Assembly: GCF_002846365.1 (NCBI RefSeq)
Contig: NZ_PJMW01000002.1
Location: 5,916,901-5,980,900, forward strand
Direction: 5' to 3'
DNA from: Nocardia fluminea
GTDB lineage: Bacteria; Actinomycetota; Actinomycetes; Mycobacteriales; Mycobacteriaceae
Length of the DNA: 64,000 nucleotides
Within the stretch, counting starts at the first letter, position 1, and each line of letters opens with the position of its first letter. Positions 18,208 to 27,352 of the stretch are shown here, piece after piece. The position numbers were made by a program, and so were the translations under genes. A model generated the notes under the pieces. The model ran no database searches. It was not told the DNA's origin and worked only from the letters and a program-made list of their open reading frames with translations.

Positions 18208-18873
18208 TTAGGGAATACCGAGTTTCAGGTATGTTTGCTCGCCGTGCCTGCGGAGCGCGGTCGCTGCCCGCAGCGGGTCGTTGGTCTCCACGGCGGCGAG
18301 CAGTTCCTCATGGCGGCGCACACCTTCGAGGCGGGCACCGGCCTCGGTTTCCTCGCGCAGGTTGCGTGCCATCGCGAGCTGCAACTTCACCAGGATCTGC
18401 TCGTACACCAGGTCCAGTTGCCGATTGCCCGCCAGCGCGACGATTTCGACGTGGAAGCGGCGGTGTGCGTCGTCGCGGGCGACCCAGTCCTTGCGCCGGT
18501 CCGCCGCGGTCAGTTCTGCGAGCGCCGCGCGCACTCGCCCCAGCCGCAGGTCCGCGCTCGGGAGCGCCGCGGCCAGCGCGTGCTGTTCCAGGGCTCTACG
18601 CACCTCGAACAGTTCGACGATGTCGTGCGCCGACCACACCACGACCCGATACCCACGCCGCGGCAGGTGTTCGACCAGTCCCTGCTCGGCCAGGCGCCGC
18701 AGCGCCTCGCGCACCGGCGCCCGGCTGATGCCGAGTCGCGCGCACAGCGCTTCCTCGCCTACCCGCTCCCCCGGTGCCAGCGCGCCGCTGAGAACTTCCG
18801 CGCGCACGTGCTCGGCGGTCATCTCCACCAGACTCGCCGGGAGATCGGTCGAATTCGATGCGGCTGCCGTCAT
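18208..18873 (-). CDS. GntR-family regulator (FadR subfamily)
   Basis: A 221-residue protein with the N-terminal winged helix (VRAEVLSGALAPGERVGEEAL ... LGISRAPVREALRRLAEQGLV, in parts GERVGEEAL and SRAPVREALRRL) and a helical FCD effector domain with the metal-binding Asp/His set (HDIVELFEVRRALE, DDAHRRFH, HEELLAAV). It is the first gene of the biuret/allophanate operon and probably represses it until a pathway intermediate binds. Confidence 0.85.
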   Translation of the reverse strand: MTAAASNSTDLPASLVEMTAEHVRAEVLSGALAPGERVGEEALCARLGISRAPVREALRRLAEQGLVEHLPRRGYRVVVWSAHDIVELFEVRRALEQHALAAALPSADLRLGRVRAALAELTAADRRKDWVARDDAHRRFHVEIVALAGNRQLDLVYEQILVKLQLAMARNLREETEAGARLEGVRRHEELLAAVETNDPLRAATALRRHGEQTYLKLGIP

Positions 18874-18915
18874 GAGTCGAGTCTACGAACCGCGACCGCT
18901 GCGATGCCTACGTCG

Positions 18916-20250
18916 CTAGACCAGGCGCAGGCTGTCGATCAACTTCTTCGCCTGCTCGGCGGTGAGTTCGCCGGTGGTGCCGCGGTCGACGAGGATGGTC
19001 AGCACGAGGGTCGTGTTGACGGCGTTGCGGAACCCGAAGGTGTAGACGGAGTAGGCATTCGCGGTGCATCCCGGGAGCTGCGGGGTCCACGGCCCGGAGG
19101 TCTCGACGAATTGACCGCTGATTCCGCTCTGGGTCTTCAGCGAGGTCGGCGTGCTGATCTTGCCGCCGGTCGGGTCCGAATATCCGCCCGCGGCGGCTAT
19201 CTTCGCGACACTCTTGGCGGCGGCCGCGAGATCGGTCTCGGTCGTCGAGGTCACCGCGGCCATCGCGCGATACACCGAGCCGGGGCAGTAGTCGGCTCCC
19301 TCGGTCGCCTGGCCGCGACCGTCGATCGCGCCGGTCGCGCCGGAGAACGACATGGTGTCGCTCTCGGGGTGGATCGTCCACGCCGAGGGCACGTCGTAGG
19401 CGACCCGATAGCCGGCGATGAGCACACCTTTCGAGCCCGGCGCGAGCGGTGCGGTGCTGGTGCCCGACAGGGGTCCCGATTTCGTCGTGGTGGTGGACGT
19501 GCTCGCCGCGGTGGTGGATTCGTCCGAGGAGCTGGCGGCGAACCCGACCGCGACCGCGACTCCGATCACCAGCATGACGACCACCGCTATTACCGCGATG
19601 ATCGTGCCCGAACCGCCACCACGGCGCGGTGGCGGCGAATAGTACTGCGGCGCGGGTGGGTAGCCATAGGGCTGCTGGCCGTGTCCCGGTTGCGGGGCGA
19701 ACTGCCCCGGTGCGAACTGGGGCCCGTACGGCTGCTGGCCGATCGCGGGCTGGGAGGTGAACGGCTGCCCACCACCGGGCTGCGCCGCGTACGGGGCGTG
19801 ACCCGCTCCGCCTGGCTGACCGAACATCTGCTGCCCGCCACCGGGCTGGGACGCGGAGGGATCTCGGCCCGGTACCGGTGGCTGTCCGTAGGTTTGCTGG
19901 CCGGTCCAGGGCTGGCCGACCACGGTCGGCGGCGCGAACGGATGCTGCCCGCTCCCTGCCTGTCCCGCTCCGGGCTGCTGCCACTGCTGCCCGGTCCCGT
20001 ACGGCTGCTCTCCCGTCCCCGGTGGTGTGAACGATTGGCCGAATACGGTGGGTGGCGCGACCGAATGCTGTCCGCTGCTCGGGTGATTCGCCCCCGGCTG
20101 CGGGCCGTCTTGCGGTCGGGGCGCCGGCTGCTCAGCCGCGCTGGCGGGCGAGCGAAGGATGGTGGGGTCGGCGGGTGGTTGTGTGGCGGGGTCAGGGGCT
20201 GGGCCTGACATTCCGGGCGCCTCCCACCACCGATCACTGTCGTTTGCCAC
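18916..20250 (-). CDS. Pro/Gln-rich membrane-anchored protein with extracytoplasmic domain
   Basis: The start is taken at GTG 20250, preceded by GGAAGGA. Residues 1-215 are a low-complexity Gly/Pro/Gln region with loose repeats of the kind GQQ(P/M)(Y/F)G and APPTV(F/V)GQ. A single transmembrane helix follows (IIAVIAVVVMLVIGVAVAVGF), then a Ser/Thr linker and a folded domain of about 180 residues with GVLIAGYRVAYDVPSAW and two Cys (YCPGSVY, PGCTANAY). This type-II layout is common in mycolata for proteins of unknown role at the cell envelope. Confidence 0.75.
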   Translation of the reverse strand: MANDSDRWWEAPGMSGPAPDPATQPPADPTILRSPASAAEQPAPRPQDGPQPGANHPSSGQHSVAPPTVFGQSFTPPGTGEQPYGTGQQWQQPGAGQAGSGQHPFAPPTVVGQPWTGQQTYGQPPVPGRDPSASQPGGGQQMFGQPGGAGHAPYAAQPGGGQPFTSQPAIGQQPYGPQFAPGQFAPQPGHGQQPYGYPPAPQYYSPPPRRGGGSGTIIAVIAVVVMLVIGVAVAVGFAASSSDESTTAASTSTTTTKSGPLSGTSTAPLAPGSKGVLIAGYRVAYDVPSAWTIHPESDTMSFSGATGAIDGRGQATEGADYCPGSVYRAMAAVTSTTETDLAAAAKSVAKIAAAGGYSDPTGGKISTPTSLKTQSGISGQFVETSGPWTPQLPGCTANAYSVYTFGFRNAVNTTLVLTILVDRGTTGELTAEQAKKLIDSLRLV

Positions 20251-20412
20251 AGCACGTCCTTCCTCGCCCTCTGCCTCCACGACCGTCGAGCGGGTCGTGT
20301 CCGGTCAGATCCCCCCTCAGGGTAATGGCGAATCACTGTGGCCGAGAACTCGAATCGGGTGTTCTCCGGGCATTCGGGGCGGCCGTGGTCTCGATGCAGC
20401 GGGACCGCGAGG

Positions 20413-21285
20413 TCAGTACCCCGGTCCGCTGGAGGTGATGCGGTCGGCGGCGCTCACCGTCGCCGCGCCGAGTTCACTCAGGGCAACGGCGGACAAGCGA
20501 CTGTCGGGGCAGCTCACGACCGCGGCGACGACGGCACCGGCGCGATCGCGGATCGGGGCGGACAGTGTGACGACGGCGTTCTCGGGCCCGAGTTCGTCAG
20601 GGAGATAGTCGATGGTGATCAGTTCGGTGATGACGGAACCGAGTTGTGCTCGCAGCGCGGCGGTGATCGGTGAATCACGCAGGCCCGCCAGTACTTCCAG
20701 CATCGGTGTCGAGTCGTCTACCAGCCGTTCGACGGAGTAGCCGCGGGTGCGGATCTCGGCGAGCACGCGGGCGAGGCGGTCGCGGTGGGCCGGGTCGGCG
20801 GTGGCCAGCCAGGCCTGCTGAACGGGTTCGGGCGCCCAGGCGATGAACTCGCGGCAGACGGGCGGCGCGAGCGGCAGCCGCCTGCCGGGACGGATCCAGC
20901 CGGCCGACGGGTTGCCGACGACCTCGGTGACCACGATGCTCTCACCGGCGCGCTCGGCGAGGAACACCGGCACACCCGCTTGCCCGGACAGGTCTCGCAG
21001 GTGCGGCACAGCAGTACGGCGCAGTGGAAACGCCGCTTCGGCGCGGCGGGCGACGGTGAGCAGTCGTAGCCCGATGCCATAGCAGCCGTCGTCGTCGCGC
21101 ACGGTCCAGCCGTCGGCGGTGAGCTGGGCGAGTACGGCGTGCGCGGTGGCGCGCGACAGCCCCGCTTCGCGCACGATCCGGGCCAGCGACAGACGGTCCG
21201 TGGGATGTCGTGACAGCAGTTCGAGCACCTTCACCACCCGCTGCGTCGGCGGCGACGCGGCACCGGGAATCTCGGCATCGACCAT
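20413..21285 (-). CDS. IclR-family transcriptional regulator
   Basis: From ATG 21285 the protein has the IclR winged helix (RVVKVLELLSRHPTDRLSLARIVREAGLSRATAHAVL; key part GLSRATAHAVLAQL) and effector domain (VFLAERAGESIVVTEVVG, REFIAWAP, YSVERLVDDSTPMLEVLAGL). It is divergent from the cysD-cysNC-sulfotransferase operon with a 14-bp palindrome between them, so it is the probable regulator of sulfation. An upstream ATG at 21354 would lie almost on that palindrome. Confidence 0.85.
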   Translation of the reverse strand: MVDAEIPGAASPPTQRVVKVLELLSRHPTDRLSLARIVREAGLSRATAHAVLAQLTADGWTVRDDDGCYGIGLRLLTVARRAEAAFPLRRTAVPHLRDLSGQAGVPVFLAERAGESIVVTEVVGNPSAGWIRPGRRLPLAPPVCREFIAWAPEPVQQAWLATADPAHRDRLARVLAEIRTRGYSVERLVDDSTPMLEVLAGLRDSPITAALRAQLGSVITELITIDYLPDELGPENAVVTLSAPIRDRAGAVVAAVVSCPDSRLSAVALSELGAATVSAADRITSSGPGY

Positions 21286-21358
21286 CGAATCCGGGGCCGG
21301 CTCTTGACCGGCATGCTCGGCCCGGCTTATCGTCGGTGTCACAATACCGAACAATAGC

Positions 21359-21372
21359 GTCGAATATTCGAC
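21359..21372. promoter_or_regulatory. Perfect 14-bp palindrome, probable IclR operator
   Basis: GTCGAATATTCGAC reads the same on both strands and sits in the 144-bp gap between the divergent iclR and cysD genes, 58 bp before cysD. The AT-rich centre is unusual against the GC-rich surroundings. Confidence 0.65.
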
Positions 21373-21381
21373 AACGCAACC

Positions 21382-21403
21382 CGCCGGGGAAAGTTCTCCG
21401 GCG
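21382..21403 (+). promoter_or_regulatory. Leader hairpin upstream of cysD
   Basis: CGCCGGGGA (21382-21390) and TCTCCGGCG (21395-21403) form an 8-of-9 bp stem with a 4-nt loop, 27 nt before the cysD start. It may be part of a leader transcript or an attenuator; there is no T-tract. Confidence 0.35.
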
Positions 21404-21429
21404 AACTGCCCGAACGAAGTGGGTGAACA

Positions 21430-22335
21430 GTGCAGGCGGGGTACGAGTTATCGCATCTGGCGGCCTTGGAGGCCGAGTCGGTGCACATCTTCCGGGAGGT
21501 CGCGGCCACTCTCGCGCGACCGGCCCTGCTGTTTTCCGGCGGCAAGGATTCCGCCGTGCTGCTGCACCTGGCGCGACGCGCGTTCTGGCCCGCGCCGCTG
21601 CCCTTTCCGCTGCTGCACGTGGACACCGGTCACAACTTCGACGAAGTGATCGAGTTCCGCGACCGCACCGCCGAGCGCACCGGCGCGCGCCTCGAGATCG
21701 CCCGGGTCCAAGACGACATCGACGCGGGTCGCGCCGTGGAACGCCCCGGCGGCACACGCAACCCTCTCCAGACCACCACGCTGCTGCGCGCGATCGGTGA
21801 GCACCGGTTCGACGCGGCATTCGGTGGCGCCCGCCGTGACGAGGAGAAGGCACGCGCCAAGGAGCGAGTGTTCAGCTTCCGCAACAGTTTCGGCGAATGG
21901 GACCCGCGCGCACAGCGGCCCGAGGTGTGGAACCTCTACAACGGCCGCCATCAGCCCGGCGAACACATCCGGGTGTTCCCGCTGTCGAACTGGACCGAGC
22001 TCGACATCTGGGAGTACATCGACCGCGAGGCCGTGGAGCTGCCGTCGCTGTACTACGCGCACCGGCGCCAGGTCATCGAACGCGACGGCATGTTGCTGTC
22101 GGCCACCCGCTTCATCACGCCGAAGGCCGGCGAGCGCACCTTCGAGGCGACCGTCCGATTCCGCACGGTCGGCGACGCCACCTGCACCGGCTGCGTCGAG
22201 AGCACCGCCGACACCGCGGCGAAGGTGATCGCCGAGACCGCCGCCACCCGGCTCACCGAACGCGGCGCGACCCGCGCCGACGACCGGATCTCCGAGACCG
22301 GCATGGAAGACCGCAAGCGAGAGGGCTATTTCTGA
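21430..22335 (+). CDS. cysD: Sulfate adenylyltransferase subunit 2
   Basis: A 301-residue ATP sulfurylase small subunit. It shows the PP-loop FSGGKDSAVLLHL, HVDTGHNFDE, FGGARRDEEKARAKER, SFRNSFGEWDP and the C-terminal TGMEDRKREGYF typical of CysD. With CysN it makes adenosine phosphosulfate from ATP and sulfate. The stop overlaps the cysNC start (TGATG), so the two subunits are translationally coupled. GTG 21430 is the annotated start; the hairpin and palindrome lie just upstream. Confidence 0.95.
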   Translation: MQAGYELSHLAALEAESVHIFREVAATLARPALLFSGGKDSAVLLHLARRAFWPAPLPFPLLHVDTGHNFDEVIEFRDRTAERTGARLEIARVQDDIDAGRAVERPGGTRNPLQTTTLLRAIGEHRFDAAFGGARRDEEKARAKERVFSFRNSFGEWDPRAQRPEVWNLYNGRHQPGEHIRVFPLSNWTELDIWEYIDREAVELPSLYYAHRRQVIERDGMLLSATRFITPKAGERTFEATVRFRTVGDATCTGCVESTADTAAKVIAETAATRLTERGATRADDRISETGMEDRKREGYF

Positions 22336-24209
22336 TGCGCCGCAACCTGTTACGACTGGCGACCGCGGGCAGCGTCGACGACGGCAAGTCCACCCTCATC
22401 GGCCGGCTGCTCTACGACTCCAAGTCCCTGTTCGACGATCAACTCGCCGCCATCGAGCGCCTCAGCACCGAACGCGGCGGTGCCGCCGCGGATCTCGCGT
22501 TGGTCACCGACGGTCTGCGCGCCGAACGCGAGCAGGGCATCACCATCGACGTCGCCTATCGCTACGTGACCACACCCCGCCGCAAGTTCGTCATCGCCGA
22601 TACCCCCGGCCACGTGCAGTACACCCGCAACATGGTCACCGGCGCCTCCACCGCGGACCTCGCGCTGATCCTGGTCGACGCCCGCACCGGCGTGTCCGAA
22701 CAGACCCGCAGGCATGCGTTCCTCGCGACGCTGCTCGGCGTACCGCACCTGGTGGTGTGCGTGAACAAGATGGACCTGGTCGACTGGTCGCAGGAGCGTT
22801 TCGAGGAGATCCGTACCGAGTTCGCCGCGTTCGCCGCCAAACTGACGGTGGGCGACCTGAGTTTCGTGCCGGTGTCGGCGCTGCTCGGCGACAACGTGGT
22901 CGACGGCTCGCAGCACATGGACTGGTATCCGGGACCGCCGTTGCTGCGCCACCTCGAGGACGTGCACATCGCCTCGGACCGCAACCTCATCGATGCCCGG
23001 CTGCCGATCCAATACGTGATTCGGGCGCAGGAGGGGCTCGATCACCGCAGTTACGCGGGCACCATCGCGGGCGGCATCTTCAAGCCCGGCGACGAAGTGG
23101 TGGTCCTGCCCGGCGGACGGTCCTCTCACGTCAAGGAGATCTGGGGTCCGGGTGGCACGAAGGTCGATGAGGCGTTCACCGGCATGGCGGTCTCGCTCAC
23201 CCTCGACGACGACATCGACGTCGGACGCGGCGACCTGCTCGCCCGCCCGGGTAACCGTCCCCACATCGGCACCGACCTGGACGCGATGGTGTGCTGGTTC
23301 TCCGAGACCGCTCAGCTGCGCGAGGGCGCCCAGTACCTGGTGCGCACCGCGGCGCAGACCTCTTCCGCCGAGGTCACCGCGATCGACTACCGCCTCGATG
23401 TCAACACCCTGCACCGGGTCGAGGAGGTCACCACGTTGTCGCTCAACGACATCGCGCGCATCCGATTGCGCAGCCGTCATCCGCTGCTGTCGGACCCGTA
23501 TCGGGAGAACCGGCGCACGGGCAGCTTCATCCTGATCGATCCGGTGACCGATCAAACGGTCGCCGCGGGCATGGTGACCGGCCGGGAGTCGGGGGCCGAT
23601 GCCCCGACCGGCGAGCGCGAACGCACAGCACCGGCCGTGGTCTGGCACCGGTCGGCGGTCAGTCGCTCCGAGCGTGGACACATCGGCGCGACGGTGTGGT
23701 TGACCGGCCTGTCCGGGTCGGGGAAGTCCACCCTGGCCGTCGAGCTCGAGCGACAGCTGGTCGCAGCAGGCCGGCCCGCCTACCTGCTCGACGGCGACAA
23801 CCTGCGGCACGGTCTCAACGCGGGCCTCGGCTTCTCCCCCGCCGACCGCGACGAGAACGTCCGCCGGGTCGCCGAGGTGGCCGCGCTGTTCGCCGATTCG
23901 GGTGCGGTGGCGATCGTGTCGGTGATCAGCCCGTTCGCCGCGCAGCGCGCCGCCGCCCGGACCGCTCACGCCGACCGCGAACTGCCGTTCCACGAAGTCT
24001 TCGTCGACACTCCGCTCGAGGTGTGCGAACGCCGCGACTCCAAGGGCCTCTACGCGAAGGCCCGTGCGGGAGAGCTGCCCGGCTTCACCGGAATCGGTTC
24101 CCCCTACGAACGACCCGAGCATGCTGACCTGGTCATCACTCCCGAGCTCGGCTCCCCTGCCGACATCGCCGCCCACATCCTCCGAGAGCTAGGAATCGCA
24201 GACCGTTGA
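22335..24209 (+). CDS. cysNC: Bifunctional sulfate adenylyltransferase subunit 1 / adenylylsulfate kinase
   Basis: A 624-residue fusion. The N-terminal GTPase CysN shows GSVDDGKST (P-loop), DTPGHVQYTRNM and NKMDL, followed by beta-barrel domains. From about residue 435 the APS kinase CysC follows, with GLSGSGKSTLAVELE, LDGDNLRHGLN, FSPADRDENVRR and LYAKARAGE. The product is PAPS, the universal sulfate donor. The stop overlaps a TTG start of the next gene (TTGA). Being in one operon with a sulfotransferase suggests that here PAPS is made for sulfation rather than only for cysteine synthesis. Confidence 0.95.
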   Translation: MRRNLLRLATAGSVDDGKSTLIGRLLYDSKSLFDDQLAAIERLSTERGGAAADLALVTDGLRAEREQGITIDVAYRYVTTPRRKFVIADTPGHVQYTRNMVTGASTADLALILVDARTGVSEQTRRHAFLATLLGVPHLVVCVNKMDLVDWSQERFEEIRTEFAAFAAKLTVGDLSFVPVSALLGDNVVDGSQHMDWYPGPPLLRHLEDVHIASDRNLIDARLPIQYVIRAQEGLDHRSYAGTIAGGIFKPGDEVVVLPGGRSSHVKEIWGPGGTKVDEAFTGMAVSLTLDDDIDVGRGDLLARPGNRPHIGTDLDAMVCWFSETAQLREGAQYLVRTAAQTSSAEVTAIDYRLDVNTLHRVEEVTTLSLNDIARIRLRSRHPLLSDPYRENRRTGSFILIDPVTDQTVAAGMVTGRESGADAPTGERERTAPAVVWHRSAVSRSERGHIGATVWLTGLSGSGKSTLAVELERQLVAAGRPAYLLDGDNLRHGLNAGLGFSPADRDENVRRVAEVAALFADSGAVAIVSVISPFAAQRAAARTAHADRELPFHEVFVDTPLEVCERRDSKGLYAKARAGELPGFTGIGSPYERPEHADLVITPELGSPADIAAHILRELGIADR

Positions 24210-25423
24210 CCCACTCCAGTACCGCCACCGAATCCGGTAGCAGCGCACCGCCGGAACCGCTCACCGCGCCGTTCCTCGCCGCGGTGGCCCAGGCCGAGAC
24301 GCTCATCGCTGGCGCGGAATTCGTCCGCAGCGAGCAGGATCTCGCCGAGGGCTACGACTACCTCGCCGCCAGTGTCGCCGCCTGTCTGCGCCTTTCGGGC
24401 GCCCACGGCACCTCGCATCCCTACTTCGTGTCCTCGACCGGCCCCTACGCCAAAATGGGTCTGGACAACCCGGACACCCTCTACTACCACGCCACCATCG
24501 AGCCGACCGCCGAGTACCTGGTGAGCGGAGTGCGCGGCAGCACCGTCGATCTGAGTTTCCAGGTGCTCAAAGGTGACTACACCGCGACCGATGTGCCCGG
24601 CGGCGCCGACGCCTTCGACGATCGGCGCATTCCGATCGCCGCCGACGGCAGTTTCTCGCTTCGCTTCGGACCGCCGAAGGACGATGCCGGGCCGGACTAC
24701 TTCCCGCTGGGGGAAGGCGCCTCCATGCTGGCGGTGCGCGAGGTCTACAGCGACTGGACCGAGCGCAAGGGCTCTATCCGGATCGAACGGGTCGACACCA
24801 TCGGCACCGCACCGGTCGAACCGGATCTCGCCCGTCTGCGCAAACGGTACGGCGCGGCAGCGAAAATGCTGCTCACGCGCGTGCACACCTGGTTCAACTT
24901 CCCGAAGTGGTTCTATCTCGATCTGCCGGTGAACACCCTCACCGCGCCCCGGCTCACGCCCGGTGGCTTGAGCACCCAGTACTCCTCGGTCGGGCATTTC
25001 GATCTGGCCGACGACCAGGCGCTGGTGATCACGGTCCCGAAATCGGATGCGCCGTATCAGGGTTTCCAGCTGGGCAGCCTCTGGTACATCTCCCTGGACT
25101 ACGTCAATCACCAGACGAGCCTCAATCACACTCAGGCCCAGGTGGATTCGGACGACCTGATCCGGATGGTGGTGAGCAAGCAGGACCCGGGCATCGCGAA
25201 CTGGATCGAGACCACGGGCCGCACCCGCGGCATTTTGCAGTTCCGGTGGCAGCGCACCGATCGGCCGATGACCGAGGCCGACGGGCCGACGGTCGAGGTC
25301 GTACCGATCGACGCTGTCGCACAACACCTTCCGTATTTCGAACACAACCGGATCGACGCCGCCGGATGGCGCGACCGGATCGCGGCCCGGCAGCGGGCTT
25401 TCGCCGAGAGGATGCTGGGATGA
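24206..25423 (+). CDS. DUF1214-domain protein in sulfation operon
   Basis: A 405-residue protein starting at TTG 24206, which overlaps the cysNC stop. The C-terminal third (WFNFPKWFYLDLPVN, GSLWYISLDYVNHQTSLN, NWIETTGRTRGILQFRWQ) matches DUF1214, a domain of unknown biochemistry found in actinobacterial lipid-related clusters. The N-terminal part (PYFVSSTGPYAKMGLDNPDT) is typical of long members. From memory, M. tuberculosis Rv3531c-Rv3530c-Rv3529c shows a similar DUF/SDR/sulfotransferase trio; this is not verified. Confidence 0.72.
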   Translation: MTHSSTATESGSSAPPEPLTAPFLAAVAQAETLIAGAEFVRSEQDLAEGYDYLAASVAACLRLSGAHGTSHPYFVSSTGPYAKMGLDNPDTLYYHATIEPTAEYLVSGVRGSTVDLSFQVLKGDYTATDVPGGADAFDDRRIPIAADGSFSLRFGPPKDDAGPDYFPLGEGASMLAVREVYSDWTERKGSIRIERVDTIGTAPVEPDLARLRKRYGAAAKMLLTRVHTWFNFPKWFYLDLPVNTLTAPRLTPGGLSTQYSSVGHFDLADDQALVITVPKSDAPYQGFQLGSLWYISLDYVNHQTSLNHTQAQVDSDDLIRMVVSKQDPGIANWIETTGRTRGILQFRWQRTDRPMTEADGPTVEVVPIDAVAQHLPYFEHNRIDAAGWRDRIAARQRAFAERMLG

Positions 25424-26205
25424 GCGGGGCACTGTTGGACGGCAAGGTCGTCGTCGTCTCCGGGGTCGGACCGGGGCTGGGCAGGTCGATCTGCCTGGAG
25501 GCGGCCGCGGCCGGGGCGACGGTCGTGCTCGCGGCGCGCACCGAATCCCGCCTGCTCGAGGTGGCCGCCGAGATCGAGGCAGCGGGCGGCGCCACGCTGA
25601 GCGTGCCCACCGATATCACCGACGAGGCCGCGGTACAGAATCTCGTGGCACGGACGGTCGACACCTTCGGCCGGGTCGACGCACTCGTGAACAACGCGTT
25701 CTCGGTGCCGTCGATGAAGCCGCTCGATCGCACCGATTTCGACCACATCCGGTCCAGCCTCGATATGACGGTGCTCGGCGGCCTGCGGATGACGCAGGCG
25801 TTCGCACCCGCTCTCGCCGACGCCAAAGGCGCTGTGGTGATGATCAATTCGATGGTCGTGCGCCACTCCGAGCCGCGCTACGGCAGCTACAAACTCACCA
25901 AGGCCGCGTTGCTGGCCATGTCACAGACCCTGGCCACCGAACTCGGCGGCAAGGGCGTGCGGGTCAACAGCGTGCTGCCCGGCTACATCTGGACCGATCA
26001 GCTGAAGTGGTACTTCGGTCAGGTCGCCGAGAAGTACGGCATCACCGTCGAACAGGTCTACGAGCAGACGGCGTCGAAATCCGACCTGAAGCGGTTGCCC
26101 GAGCCGGACGAAATCGCCCGTGCCGTGGTGTTTCTCGCCTCCGACTGGTCCTCGGCGATCACCGGTCAGACCCTCGACGTCAACTGCGGCGAATACCACA
26201 ACTAG
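25420..26205 (+). CDS. Short-chain dehydrogenase/reductase
   Basis: A 261-residue classical SDR: nucleotide loop SGVGPGLGRSICLE (residues 15-28), NNA in LVNNAFSV, catalytic Ser in MINSMVVR, Tyr-x-x-x-Lys in YGSYKLTKAA, and the C-terminal TGQTLDVNCGEYHN. It probably oxidises or reduces a hydroxyl of the molecule that is later sulfated. ATG 25420 overlaps the upstream stop by 4 nt (ATGA), which couples it to the DUF1214 protein. Confidence 0.88.
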   Translation: MSGALLDGKVVVVSGVGPGLGRSICLEAAAAGATVVLAARTESRLLEVAAEIEAAGGATLSVPTDITDEAAVQNLVARTVDTFGRVDALVNNAFSVPSMKPLDRTDFDHIRSSLDMTVLGGLRMTQAFAPALADAKGAVVMINSMVVRHSEPRYGSYKLTKAALLAMSQTLATELGGKGVRVNSVLPGYIWTDQLKWYFGQVAEKYGITVEQVYEQTASKSDLKRLPEPDEIARAVVFLASDWSSAITGQTLDVNCGEYHN

Positions 26206-26218
26206 GAGCTTGTAGAAG

Positions 26219-27352
26219 ATGACTGTGCGCACCGATGTCGGCACCGTGGCCGACCTGCACGCCTCAGCGACCAAACTCACCGGTCTCACCGATTTCGGGG
26301 CCGACGACTACACCGAGGCGTTGCAGGTTCTGCTCGACTCGTATCGCGACGAGGCCGGGCTCACCGAACTCGGCTCCAAGATGTCGCGCTTCTTTCTGCG
26401 CGGTGCGCTGGTCGCTCGTGCGCTGAGCGAAGCCGCGTGGGCGGCGAATCCCGGCTATATCGAAACACCGGTCACCCAGCCGATTTTCGTCACCGGGCTG
26501 CCCCGGACCGGTACCACCGCACTGCACCGGCTGCTGGCGGCCGATCCGGCCAATCAGGGGCTGGAGATGTGGCTGACCGATTTCCCGCAGCCACGACCAC
26601 CGCGCGAGAGCTGGGCCGACAATCCCGCTTACGCGCAGATCGACGCGGGTCTGCGACAGCATCAGGTGCAGAACCCCGAGTTCATGGGCCTGCACTACAT
26701 GAGCGCCTCCGACGTGGAGGAATGCTGGCAGCTGCTGCGCCAATCGGGCATGTCGTACTCCTACGGATGCCTCGCCTATCTACCGGGCTACACGCAATGG
26801 CTGTCCGGTCAGGATTGGACACCCGCCTACGCGCGTCACCGTCGCAACCTGCAGCTGATCGGCATGAACGACACCCGCCGCTGGGTCCTCAAGAACCCCA
26901 GCCACCTGTTCTGCCTCGATGCCCTGCTGGCGACCTACCCCGACGCCATCGTCATCCAGACCCACCGCGACCCCGCCACCATCATCCCCTCGGTCTGCAG
27001 TCTCAACGAACACGCCACCCGAGGCTGGTCCACGGTCTTCACCGGCGACACCATCGGCCGCACCCAACTCGACCTGTGGGCCCGTGGCTTCGCCGAGTTC
27101 ACCGCCGCCCGCGCCCGCCACCCCGAGGCCACCTTCATCGACGTCGACTTCGACGACCTGCGCACCGATCCCCTCGGTGTCGTCGACCGCATCTACACCC
27201 GAACCGGCGCCACCCTCACCCCCGAGGCCAGGTCGGCCATCACCGCGCTGGATCAGGAGAGCCGAACCGGCGCACGCAAACCAACCCACCAGTACTCACT
27301 GGCCGACTACGGATTGTCCGAGGAGATGGTCGCCGAGAGTTTCAGCAGCTGA
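26219..27352 (+). CDS. PAPS-dependent sulfotransferase
   Basis: A 377-residue protein with the 5'-phosphosulfate loop GLPRTGTTALHRLL (about residues 93-106) and the 3'-phosphate region (LKNPSHLF, THRDPATIIPSVCSLN), matching the bacterial Sulfotransfer_3 family with mycobacterial relatives that act on lipids or sterols. It closes the operon that makes PAPS. ATG 26219 lies 13 bp after the SDR gene and follows AGGAGC. A strong hairpin 23 bp downstream ends the operon. The acceptor is unknown; a sterol, lipid or glycolipid hydroxyl is most likely. Confidence 0.83.
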   Translation: MTVRTDVGTVADLHASATKLTGLTDFGADDYTEALQVLLDSYRDEAGLTELGSKMSRFFLRGALVARALSEAAWAANPGYIETPVTQPIFVTGLPRTGTTALHRLLAADPANQGLEMWLTDFPQPRPPRESWADNPAYAQIDAGLRQHQVQNPEFMGLHYMSASDVEECWQLLRQSGMSYSYGCLAYLPGYTQWLSGQDWTPAYARHRRNLQLIGMNDTRRWVLKNPSHLFCLDALLATYPDAIVIQTHRDPATIIPSVCSLNEHATRGWSTVFTGDTIGRTQLDLWARGFAEFTAARARHPEATFIDVDFDDLRTDPLGVVDRIYTRTGATLTPEARSAITALDQESRTGARKPTHQYSLADYGLSEEMVAESFSS

